11,326 nucleotides of DNA, taken from the NCBI GenBank assembly GCA_031285415.1, contig JAITWF010000124.1:1-11326 (forward strand). The letters are read 5' to 3'. This document shows, in pieces, positions 5,967-11,326 of the stretch. The translations under genes were made by a program, and so were the position numbers. Each line of letters opens with the position of its first letter. The first letter of the stretch is position 1. This DNA is from Deferribacteraceae bacterium (lineage in GTDB: Bacteria > Chrysiogenota > Deferribacteres > Deferribacterales > JAISNW01). The notes beneath the pieces are model-generated. The model did no database searches. It had not been told where the DNA came from and was given only the letters and a program-made list of their open reading frames with translations.

Positions 5967-6959
5967 TTATATAAACGGTCTATATGATAGATCGAAGTAT
6001 TCTAGCCTATCTTGCAATGATTTTTGCAAGGCATTTGATAATGCCTCAATACCACTCTCACCAGGTTTCAGGCTTGGTAATAGTGGTGTGTTAGGGATCT
6101 CTCCATATTTGTATGTGTCCAATAGTGTAATATATCCTAATCCGCCGATATCGTGCTGTTTAGCCCAATTTTCGCCATATATAGTATCGGTGGTGCCAGA
6201 TTTTTCAGGATAGACCACAACCTTGTTATCTAAATCAACGTATCCATCTGTAGTATAGCCTTCACCAACAGGCGTAAGGGAACGTATAGCGTTTACGCCG
6301 TTAATAGAAACAATCTCACCACCATTTGGGGCGATAAATCCAACCATTCCTGTATTTATATTATTGTCTTTGAGATACTGTTTATCAAATGAGTCGAGCA
6401 GCTCTTCACGAGATACCCACTGTTCGCTATTCATCTCTAAGTAAAGTTTAGAGATAGAACCATCATCGTTCGTAACGTTTTTTGCACCTCTATGTATAAC
6501 GCCAAGTTCATCGTCCTCTGCTGTCATAGATTGCAATATTAACGGCAGCATTGAATCGGCAACAGGCGTTTTTTCCCTATCTACGGTGCTATAATAAGCG
6601 GACATTGTACTGTTTAAGGCTTGCCTGAAACCATCGGCGGTGTGCGCCATATTGGGGTGCTGTTTTTTAAGCTGTGTAAAGAAAAATTCATCGGCAGGGG
6701 TTGTTTGATCTGTGTCGTAGCAATCTAAATCTCTTTGTGCGGTGATAAAAAGTTCTGCTTTTTCGGGAGAACGTTCCAATAGTCGCTGATAGCGATAGGC
6801 GATCAATGGTTTGTCTTCTAAGAAATCGCCTACTGTTGGAGCTGTTGACGATTTTACAATTTGCTCATCTTTTGCGCTGTATGTGCTGATGGATAGCGCT
6901 GCTATTTTTGCTGTTGGCGCATAAGTGCTATAAACAGGGCTTACTGTTGTGATTTGCAT
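5967..6959 (-). CDS. Unrecognised 330-residue protein, sigma-54-type promoter
   Basis: I do not recognise this family. The protein has no hydrophobic signal or membrane segment. Its first 45 residues are rich in Ser, Thr, Ala and Tyr with few charges (MQITTVSPVYSTYAPTAKIA), reminiscent of disordered N-termini of proteins exported by the flagellar apparatus. The middle is acidic and helical, and the C-terminal half has Gly/Asn/Asp-rich strands (FIAPNGGEIVSINGVNAI, NKVVVYPEKSGTTDTIYGEN). It has only one cysteine. The start is set by GGGGGGAG (6963-6970, minus strand), which sits only 3 nt from the ATG, unusually close. There is no nearby in-frame alternative. A near-consensus -24/-12 promoter at 6991-7007 gives a leader of about 22 nt. 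It is monocistronic and convergent with the operon. A flagellar or nitrogen/stress-linked role is inference from the promoter alone. Confidence 0.8.
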   Translation of the reverse strand: MQITTVSPVYSTYAPTAKIAALSISTYSAKDEQIVKSSTAPTVGDFLEDKPLIAYRYQRLLERSPEKAELFITAQRDLDCYDTDQTTPADEFFFTQLKKQHPNMAHTADGFRQALNSTMSAYYSTVDREKTPVADSMLPLILQSMTAEDDELGVIHRGAKNVTNDDGSISKLYLEMNSEQWVSREELLDSFDKQYLKDNNINTGMVGFIAPNGGEIVSINGVNAIRSLTPVGEGYTTDGYVDLDNKVVVYPEKSGTTDTIYGENWAKQHDIGGLGYITLLDTYKYGEIPNTPLLPSLKPGESGIEALSNALQKSLQDRLEYFDLSYRPFI

Positions 6960-6990
6960 ATACTCCCCCCATTCGATACAGTTAGAGTAT

Positions 6991-7007
6991 TAGCAATTTT
7001 TGCGCCA
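6991..7007 (-). promoter_or_regulatory. Sigma-54 (RpoN) -24/-12 promoter
   Basis: Read on the minus strand: TGGCGC, AAAAA, TTGCTA. The RpoN consensus is TGGCAC-N5-TTGCW, so only one position (A to G) differs. The invariant GG (7006-7005) and GC (6994-6993) are 10 bp apart as required. The predicted transcription start is near 6981, 22 nt before the ATG at 6959. Context (intergenic, correct strand, correct distance) makes chance occurrence unlikely. No sigma-70 boxes of comparable quality were seen there. An activator site is not identified; an imperfect palindrome at 7017-7029 is a weak candidate. Confidence 0.75.
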
Positions 7008-7066
7008 TCAACAGATGGAAATTTTTTCCTTATTATCTATCGCTATAATGCCCTTTGTAGTAAGGC

Positions 7067-7086
7067 ACTCCCCCTTTAGGGGGAGT
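7067..7086. repeat. Perfect 9-bp hairpin of the CCCC/GGGG type
   Basis: ACTCCCCCT, a 2-nt TT centre, AGGGGGAGT: a perfect 20-bp palindrome. It is similar in arm sequence to the hairpin at 5920-5943 and directly adjoins the family A repeat at 7091. It is upstream of the sigma-54 promoter and is not a terminator for any gene here. Confidence 0.75.
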
Positions 7087-7090
7087 CGAA

Positions 7091-7148
7091 TGTAGGGGCG
7101 GGGTTTGCCCGCCCGATGTATCGGTGGGCGACACAACATCGCCCCTAC
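7091..7148. repeat. Composite palindromic element including family A copy 2
   Basis: Terminal inverted repeats GTAGGGGCG (7092-7100) and CGCCCCTAC (7140-7148) enclose two inner inverted repeats: GGGCGGG/CCCGCCC with loop GTTTG (7096-7114), and CGCCC/GGGCG (7110-7130). The first 24 bp are the second copy of the unit at 342-365. Ends that mirror each other around internal palindromes suggest a small non-autonomous mobile or REP-like element. Open frames through it are by-products of the repeat. Confidence 0.75.
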
Positions 7149-7316
7149 CCATGCATGGACTGCGGCACTGCCGTGAGCTATGTTTACCTTTATTTCGCAA
7201 CACGTTCCCTTTGGTCACTTTTAGATAAGCGACTAACAGGAGCGTTTAGCGCAGTGTAAAGGTTGCCCTGTGCAAGCAGGCCGCAGTGACGTACGCTTTT
7301 TATATTTTGTAATAGT
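7149..7316. other. Unassigned spacer downstream of gatB
   Basis: With the repeats above, this belongs to the 357-bp gene-free gap 6960-7316. It contains small palindromes (CCATGCATGG at 7149-7158; CGGCA/TGCCG nearby) and a segment at about 7281-7292 that, read on the minus strand, is CGTCACTGCGG, the same 11 bp as the start of the 29-bp repeat at 401. I see no convincing gene, tRNA, or strong terminator for gatB in it. Confidence 0.5.
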
Positions 7317-8756
7317 TTAGCTCAACACCTTCATCAGTATATCGTTCACGAGTTTAGGGTTTGCTTTCCCTTGCGAGGCTTTCATGATCTGCCCCACGAA
7401 GAAGCCCACGAGCTTCTTATCGCCCTGCTTGAATCGTTCCGCCTCGGCTGGGTTCGCCTCGATGACAGATTTAACTATCGCCTCAAGTGCGCCTGTATCG
7501 CTCACCTGCGCAAGCCCCTTCTCCTTGATTATATCGATCGGGGATCTGCCAGAGGCGAGCATATCTTGAAATAACTCCTTCCCCTGTTTGCCAGAGATCG
7601 TACCATCCTCTACAGATTGCACCAACAGTGCCAAGTTTGCAGGCGTTATGCCTGTCTCGTATATGCCACAAGCTCTATCATTCACCACTCGCAAAACTTC
7701 CGACATGATCCAGTTTGCTACAGGTTTCGGGCTATTCAGCGTTTTAAGTGCCTCTTCGTAGTAATCAGCGTACGATCTTTCAGATGATAGTAGCTCCGCA
7801 TCCTGCTTTGGCAGTCCGTACTGGTCGATAAATCTAGCCTTGCGAGAGTCTGGCATCTCGGGAAGCCCTTTGCGCAAAGACTCTATAAGATCGCTCTCTA
7901 CCACAAGTGGCAGTAGGTCTGGATCTGGGAAGTATCTATAATCGTGCGCATCCTCTTTGGAGCGCATTGGGAAGGTGATCTGCTTGTCGTTGTCCCACAG
8001 GCGAGTCTCCTGACGAAGGGAGCCACCCTCACGCAGAACTTTCTCCTGACGTTTAATCTCATACTCCACCGCACGCTGTACGTTGCGGAACGAGTTCATA
8101 TTCTTGATCTCCACACGTGTGCCGAGCTTCGTCTCGCCAACTGGGCGGATAGAGATATTTGCGTCGCAGCGCATAGACCCCTCCTCCATGTTGCAGTCGG
8201 AGACGCCAGCGTATAGGAGGATCGTGCGAAGCTTCTGCATATATAGGCGAGCCTCTTCGGCTGTGTGCATCTCTGGGTTAGATACGATCTCAATAAGTGG
8301 CATAGATGAACGGTTTAGATCGACGTAGCTAGAGTCCGATGCGCCGATACTTTCGCCGTGTACAAGCTTGCCAGCGTCCTCCTCGATATGGATACGAGTG
8401 AGGTTTATAGTGCGCCTCTCCCCCTTTTCGGTCTCGATAGTGAGCGTGCCGCCGATACAGATCGGATGATACATCTGCGTCTTCTGATACGCTGTAGGGA
8501 GGTCTGGGTAGAAGTAGTTCTTGCGATCAAATGTGCTGACCCTCTGTATATCGCACCCAAGGGCAAGTCCAGCACGGATCGCCTGATTAACGACCTCTTT
8601 ATTTAGCACAGGCATAGAGCCTGGTAGCCCCATGCACACAGGGCATACGTGATTATTAGCCTCTGCGCCAAACTTTGTAGAGCAGGAGCAGAAGATTTTA
8701 GATTTTGTATCGAGCTGAACGTGGACTTCAAGCCCTATTACTGGTTCGAATTGCAT
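7317..8756 (-). CDS. gatB: Asp-tRNA(Asn)/Glu-tRNA(Gln) amidotransferase subunit B
   Basis: GatB is the kinase/tRNA-binding subunit of GatCAB. It phosphorylates the acyl side chain of mischarged Glu-tRNA(Gln) or Asp-tRNA(Asn) and uses ammonia from GatA to amidate it. The 479 residues are full length. The N-terminus has VIGLEVHVQL and a zinc site CSC...CPVC (Cys23, Cys25, Cys38, Cys41) followed by MGLPGSMPVLNKE. Further family blocks are RKNYFYPDLPTAYQKTQMY, DLNRSSMPLIEIVS, EEGSMRCDANIS and KEDAHDYRYFPDPDL. The C-terminal helical and YqeY-like tail is present (KLVGFFVGQIMKASQGKANP). The start overlaps the gatA stop by one base (TAATG), with GGGAG about 8 bp upstream. No frameshift or missing block is seen. 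Confidence 0.97.
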   Translation of the reverse strand: MQFEPVIGLEVHVQLDTKSKIFCSCSTKFGAEANNHVCPVCMGLPGSMPVLNKEVVNQAIRAGLALGCDIQRVSTFDRKNYFYPDLPTAYQKTQMYHPICIGGTLTIETEKGERRTINLTRIHIEEDAGKLVHGESIGASDSSYVDLNRSSMPLIEIVSNPEMHTAEEARLYMQKLRTILLYAGVSDCNMEEGSMRCDANISIRPVGETKLGTRVEIKNMNSFRNVQRAVEYEIKRQEKVLREGGSLRQETRLWDNDKQITFPMRSKEDAHDYRYFPDPDLLPLVVESDLIESLRKGLPEMPDSRKARFIDQYGLPKQDAELLSSERSYADYYEEALKTLNSPKPVANWIMSEVLRVVNDRACGIYETGITPANLALLVQSVEDGTISGKQGKELFQDMLASGRSPIDIIKEKGLAQVSDTGALEAIVKSVIEANPAEAERFKQGDKKLVGFFVGQIMKASQGKANPKLVNDILMKVLS

Positions 8757-10210
8757 TATAAGATCTCCCTTTTGTGCCAGTCTGTAGCGTTCTGATATGC
8801 ATGAGCGGCGTTAAAAAGCGTCTGCTCTGCATACATATCGCCCTGTAGTTGCAAGCCGATCGGCATTCCGACCTTTGTAAATCCGCATGGGATCGAGACA
8901 CCGCACGAGCCGTTCAGGTTTAGCGATACAGTGTATAGATCGTTTAGATACATCTCCATCGGAGTGCGAGATTTGCCGCCGAAATCGAACGCAGGTGTCG
9001 ATGAGGTAGGTCCGATAATCAGGTCGCACTTTTTAAAGGCGTTGTCGTAATCTTGACGGATGAGGGAGCGAATCTTCATCGCACGCACGTAAAACTCTTC
9101 GTACTGGTCGATCTGCAATATATATGTGCCAAGGATAATGCGCTTCTTCACCTCTACGCCGAGTGCCTCGCCCCTTGTTTGAGAGTAGATCTTATTGAGG
9201 TCGTTTGTGTCGGCTCTATACCCAAACTCGATTCCGTCGAACTTCGCAAGGTTGGAGCTGACTTCGGCGTTTGCAATCATCTGGTAAACCGATATACCCA
9301 CATCTGCATGCGGCATTTCGATCTCTACGATCTCCGCCCCAAGGTTTTTGTATACCTCTACAGCGGCTAACACTGCGCTTTTAACCTCTGGATCTACATC
9401 GTCGGTGAGGTAGTTCTTAGGAAGTCCTAAACGCAAACCCTTTATATTGGCATTAAGATTTTTATGGAACGAATCTGGCACCTGAGCGCAAGATGTAGGG
9501 TCGAGCTCGTCGTGTTGAGAAAGTGTATCCATCAGAAATGCGGCGTCCTCCATCGTTTTAGCGATAGGGCCTAGCTGATCAAGGCTAGAGGAGTATGCCA
9601 CAGCACCACGGCGAGAGACTCTGCCGTATGTAGGTTTTAATCCCACTACGCCGCAATATCCAGCTGGCTGGCGAATAGAGCCGCCTGTGTCGCTGCCGAT
9701 CGCAACTGGCACAAGGTGCGCCGCAACCGCCGCCGCAGAGCCGCTGCTAGAGCCGCCTGGTACCTTTGTGAGATCCCATGGGTTTTTAGTCTTCTGAAAG
9801 TACGACGTTTCGCCAGATGACCCCATTGCAAACTGATCCATGTTGAGTTTGCCGAGGATTATATATCCAGCCTCTTTCAACTCCTCTACGATCTTAGCGT
9901 CGAACGCCGAGTAGTAATCTTTGAGCATAAGGGAGGCGCATGTGGTGGGCATATCTTTGGTGACGATAAGGTCTTTCAGTGCGATAGGGATCCCTGCGCA
10001 CGGTGGCACCATTTCGCCCTTTGCACGCATATCGTCGTATCGTTTCGCCTCTGCACGGGCAGAATCTGCGGCAACGTGCAGGAACGCCTTGATATCTTTA
10101 TCGTGCTTTTCGATCCGATCGAGGTAGAGGTTCACTACCTCAAGGGCTGTAACCTTTTTAGAATCCAGCGCACTCTTTAACTCCGCAAGGGAGAGCTTTA
10201 ATATATCCAT
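8756..10210 (-). CDS. gatA: Asp-tRNA(Asn)/Glu-tRNA(Gln) amidotransferase subunit A
   Basis: GatA is the glutaminase subunit of GatCAB, releasing ammonia that is channelled to GatB. The 484 residues match family length. The amidase-signature catalytic triad is visible as Lys79 (GIPIALKDLI), cis-Ser154 (PGGSSSGSAAAVAA) and Ser178 (GSDTGGSIRQPAGYCG). Downstream blocks include VGLKPTYGRVSRRGAVAYSS, SLDQLGPIAKT and the C-terminal IGLQLQGDMYAEQTLF. It begins 6 bp after gatC ends; AAGGA inside the end of gatC, about 9 bp from the ATG, is its ribosome binding site. Together with gatB and gatC it implies that glutaminyl- and/or asparaginyl-tRNA are made by the indirect route in this organism. Synthetase genes would show which. 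Confidence 0.97.
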   Translation of the reverse strand: MDILKLSLAELKSALDSKKVTALEVVNLYLDRIEKHDKDIKAFLHVAADSARAEAKRYDDMRAKGEMVPPCAGIPIALKDLIVTKDMPTTCASLMLKDYYSAFDAKIVEELKEAGYIILGKLNMDQFAMGSSGETSYFQKTKNPWDLTKVPGGSSSGSAAAVAAHLVPVAIGSDTGGSIRQPAGYCGVVGLKPTYGRVSRRGAVAYSSSLDQLGPIAKTMEDAAFLMDTLSQHDELDPTSCAQVPDSFHKNLNANIKGLRLGLPKNYLTDDVDPEVKSAVLAAVEVYKNLGAEIVEIEMPHADVGISVYQMIANAEVSSNLAKFDGIEFGYRADTNDLNKIYSQTRGEALGVEVKKRIILGTYILQIDQYEEFYVRAMKIRSLIRQDYDNAFKKCDLIIGPTSSTPAFDFGGKSRTPMEMYLNDLYTVSLNLNGSCGVSIPCGFTKVGMPIGLQLQGDMYAEQTLFNAAHAYQNATDWHKREIL

Positions 10211-10216
10211 AACTTA

Positions 10217-10516
10217 TTATCCTTCAACGGTTCTAGGCACACGGAAATGCCCTGCTTCTGTTTGGCTTGCCTCTTTCAGTACATCCGCCTGTGAAAGGCT
10301 TGGACGCACTATATCTTCACGCAGCGGTATATTCTGCCCGATAAGGGGCGATACCATAGGGGAGATACCGGCTACATCCACCGCTTGCAGCTTTGTGGCG
10401 TAATCTACGATAGCGTTGAGATCGTCTATATATTGAGCGATCTCATGCTCGTTCAGGTCTATCTTGGCAAGAGCAGACACCTTCATAAGTGCCTCACGAG
10501 TTACTCTGTTGTTCAC
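10217..10516 (-). CDS. gatC: Asp-tRNA(Asn)/Glu-tRNA(Gln) amidotransferase subunit C, GTG start
   Basis: GatC is the small stabilising subunit that wraps between GatA and GatB. Starting at GTG 10516 it has 99 residues, the usual size: NNRVTREALMKVSALAKIDL, then the helical EHEIAQYIDDLNAIVDYATK and the conserved C-terminal VSPLIGQNIPLREDIV and HFRVPRTVEG. An ATG-free extension upstream would run into the 29-bp repeat and encode a sequence foreign to GatC. The GTG is preceded by AAGGAG (10523-10528) at 6 bp, which settles the start. It is first gene of the gatCAB operon. Confidence 0.95.
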   Translation of the reverse strand: MNNRVTREALMKVSALAKIDLNEHEIAQYIDDLNAIVDYATKLQAVDVAGISPMVSPLIGQNIPLREDIVRPSLSQADVLKEASQTEAGHFRVPRTVEG

Positions 10517-10522
10517 AAAATA

Positions 10523-10528
10523 CTCCTT
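10523..10528 (-). promoter_or_regulatory. gatC ribosome binding site (decides GTG start)
   Basis: Minus-strand AAGGAG followed by six bases (TATTTT) and GTG. It fixes the start of gatC at 10516 rather than at an upstream codon inside the repeat. Confidence 0.85.
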
Positions 10529-10540
10529 ATTAAATAAATT

Positions 10541-10569
10541 CTGGATTGTGGATCTAGTCCGCAATGACG
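10541..10569. repeat. Solo copy of the 29-bp palindromic repeat
   Basis: Same unit as at 464-492, in the same orientation, with a few changes. Arms ATTGTGGA (10545-10552) and TCCGCAAT (10558-10565) still pair with one G:T wobble, and the loop is TCTAG instead of TCAAG. No inverted partner is visible nearby, so it is a singlet rather than the doublet form at 401-492. It lies in the gatC leader, 12 bp upstream of the ribosome binding site. Confidence 0.75.
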
Positions 10570-10590
10570 GCTAATATTTTTTAGCATATA

Positions 10591-10620
10591 AGCGTAATGG
10601 AAAATGGGGTGAATAGTCAA
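10591..10620 (-). promoter_or_regulatory. Candidate sigma-70-type promoter of gatCAB
   Basis: Minus-strand TTGACT (10615-10620) and TACGCT (10591-10596) with an 18-bp spacer. The -35 is good (5 of 6), the -10 weak (3 of 6). It sits just after the terminator-like hairpin of the upstream gene and would put the 29-bp repeat in the transcribed leader. Low certainty. Confidence 0.35.
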
Positions 10621-10632
10621 GGGGAAATGGAA

Positions 10633-10660
10633 ATGCCCTGCCGAAATTCTGGCAGGGCAT
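10633..10660 (-). terminator. Intrinsic terminator-like hairpin after the GMC gene
   Basis: Perfect 10-bp stem ATGCCCTGCC (10633-10642) and GGCAGGGCAT (10651-10660) with an 8-nt loop, 21 bp past the stop of the flavoprotein gene. On the minus strand it is followed by a pyrimidine-rich stretch (TTCCATTTCCCC), an imperfect U-tract. It separates the GMC gene from gatCAB. Confidence 0.65.
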
Positions 10661-10681
10661 CGCATGTTAAAAAGCTACTAA

Positions 10682-11326
10682 CTACACTAACGAACCCTGT
10701 TTTTTCGAGTATTTAAGCACGCCTTCGGCACATCTATACCCTAATGCGCCCACTGTGCCAGTTGGGTTGCAGCCGCCGTTGTGGGAGAAGTTGCCAGCAC
10801 CCACCACGAAGAGATTCTCTACATCCCAATGCTGTAGATAGTTGTTCACAACGCTATCATCTGGATCTACCCCCATAATCGTGCCGCCAGTGTTGTGCGT
10901 ACTCTGGTACGGTACGATAGTGTAATCTTTAGCGTTCGGTTTTACGCTGATCGAGGTTGCACCCATTGCGGTAACGATCGATGTGATCTTATCTGATATA
11001 AATGTAAACATCGCTCTATCTTGATCGGTAAAGTTATATGTCATACGCAGAAGTGGCATGCCGTATGCATCTTTATACTTGCTATCGAGTGATAGATAGT
11101 TGTTCTTGTGCGGTATAGAGGCGCACTGCGAGCCGACGCCGAGCGCACGTGTAAAGTTGTATATTGATGCTTTCTTAAACGCTGCCCCCCACCCTGGAGT
11201 ACCGTCTGGTACAGGGTTTGTCTCGATAGGACGCTTCCCTGACTGCCCCAATGATATAAGTCCACCGTGAATGAAGTTCAGGTTTGAGTGGTCGAAGTTG
11301 TCGTTATTATAGTCATCTATACCGAT
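10682..11326 (-). CDS. GMC-family FAD oxidoreductase, C-terminal part
   Basis: Partial: the frame is open from the right window edge, so the 214 residues seen are the C-terminal end of a longer protein, and an apparent start near 11251 is internal. The GMC C-terminal signature is clear. YQSTHNTGGTIMGVDPDDSV carries the conserved active-site His, and VENLFVVGAGNFSHNGGCNP followed by TGTVGALGYRCAEGVLKY carries the second active-site region and FAD contact. The GGT.MG and NPTGT.GAL.YR patterns resemble the gluconate 2-dehydrogenase/fructose dehydrogenase flavoprotein branch, which oxidises sugars or alcohols with electrons passed to cytochromes. The FAD-binding Rossmann motif and any Tat signal lie outside the window, so substrate and location are not determinable. 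A hairpin terminator follows. Confidence 0.9.
   Translation of the reverse strand: MGIDDYNNDNFDHSNLNFIHGGLISLGQSGKRPIETNPVPDGTPGWGAAFKKASIYNFTRALGVGSQCASIPHKNNYLSLDSKYKDAYGMPLLRMTYNFTDQDRAMFTFISDKITSIVTAMGATSISVKPNAKDYTIVPYQSTHNTGGTIMGVDPDDSVVNNYLQHWDVENLFVVGAGNFSHNGGCNPTGTVGALGYRCAEGVLKYSKKQGSLV

Noticed and set aside
7033..7218. Minus-strand open frame of 61 residues
   Set aside because: Encoded almost entirely by the palindromic repeat cluster; composition (Gly, Pro, Ser, Lys) reflects the repeats and there is no good ribosome binding site.
7220..7316. tRNA gene in the gap after gatB
   Set aside because: No acceptor-stem pairing or T-loop GGTTC-type motif could be found on either strand.
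7384..8606. Several plus-strand frames opposite gatB
   Set aside because: Antisense shadows of a full-length, strongly recognised gene.
9700..9725. TGGCAC followed by GC at sigma-54-like spacing
   Set aside because: Lies inside the conserved coding region of gatA and lacks the TTGC element.

Overview
The window (about 11.3 kb, moderate GC, densely coding) looks like ordinary chromosome of a Gram-negative bacterium. Two genes carry lipoprotein signals, tRNA amidation is by GatCAB, and a sigma-54 type promoter is present. I cannot assign a phylum from the sequence alone. The mixture of FolE2, a CBS/DRTGG family II pyrophosphatase and a GMC-type flavoprotein fits several anaerobic or microaerophilic groups.

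Left part, plus strand. The window opens in the C-terminal end of a pyruvate kinase (1-289). A 224-bp gap follows. It holds a palindromic repeat, a plausible housekeeping promoter, and a 92-bp element made of two inverted copies of a 29-bp repeat. Six tightly packed genes then run to 5893: a membrane-anchored TPR-like protein, GTP cyclohydrolase FolE2, a YfbR-type HD nucleotidase, a TlpA/ResA-like thioredoxin lipoprotein, a regulated family II inorganic pyrophosphatase (DHH-CBS-DRTGG-CBS-DHHA2), and a lipoprotein with YwqK/MORN-like repeats. Junctions are ATGA or TAATG overlaps or zero-gap except one 43-bp hairpin-bearing spacer, so this is very probably one operon. FolE2, the HD hydrolase and the pyrophosphatase could be linked through pterin triphosphate and nucleotide metabolism, but that is inference.

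Middle, minus strand. A convergent, unrecognised 330-residue gene (5967-6959) is preceded by a near-consensus sigma-54 (-24/-12) promoter placed exactly where one is needed, giving a leader of about 22 nt. Behind it lies a 357-bp gap packed with GC-rich palindromic repeats.

Right part, minus strand. gatC-gatA-gatB (10516-7317) form a compact operon for the heterotrimeric aminoacyl-tRNA amidotransferase. gatC most likely starts at a GTG with a good ribosome binding site, and a solo copy of the 29-bp repeat lies in its leader. Beyond a terminator-like hairpin is the C-terminal end of a GMC-family flavoprotein dehydrogenase, cut by the window edge.

No CRISPR, tRNA, rRNA, transposase or phage gene was seen. 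The least explained items are the sigma-54-driven orphan gene and the three small palindromic repeat families, whose copies differ by paired changes that preserve their stems.
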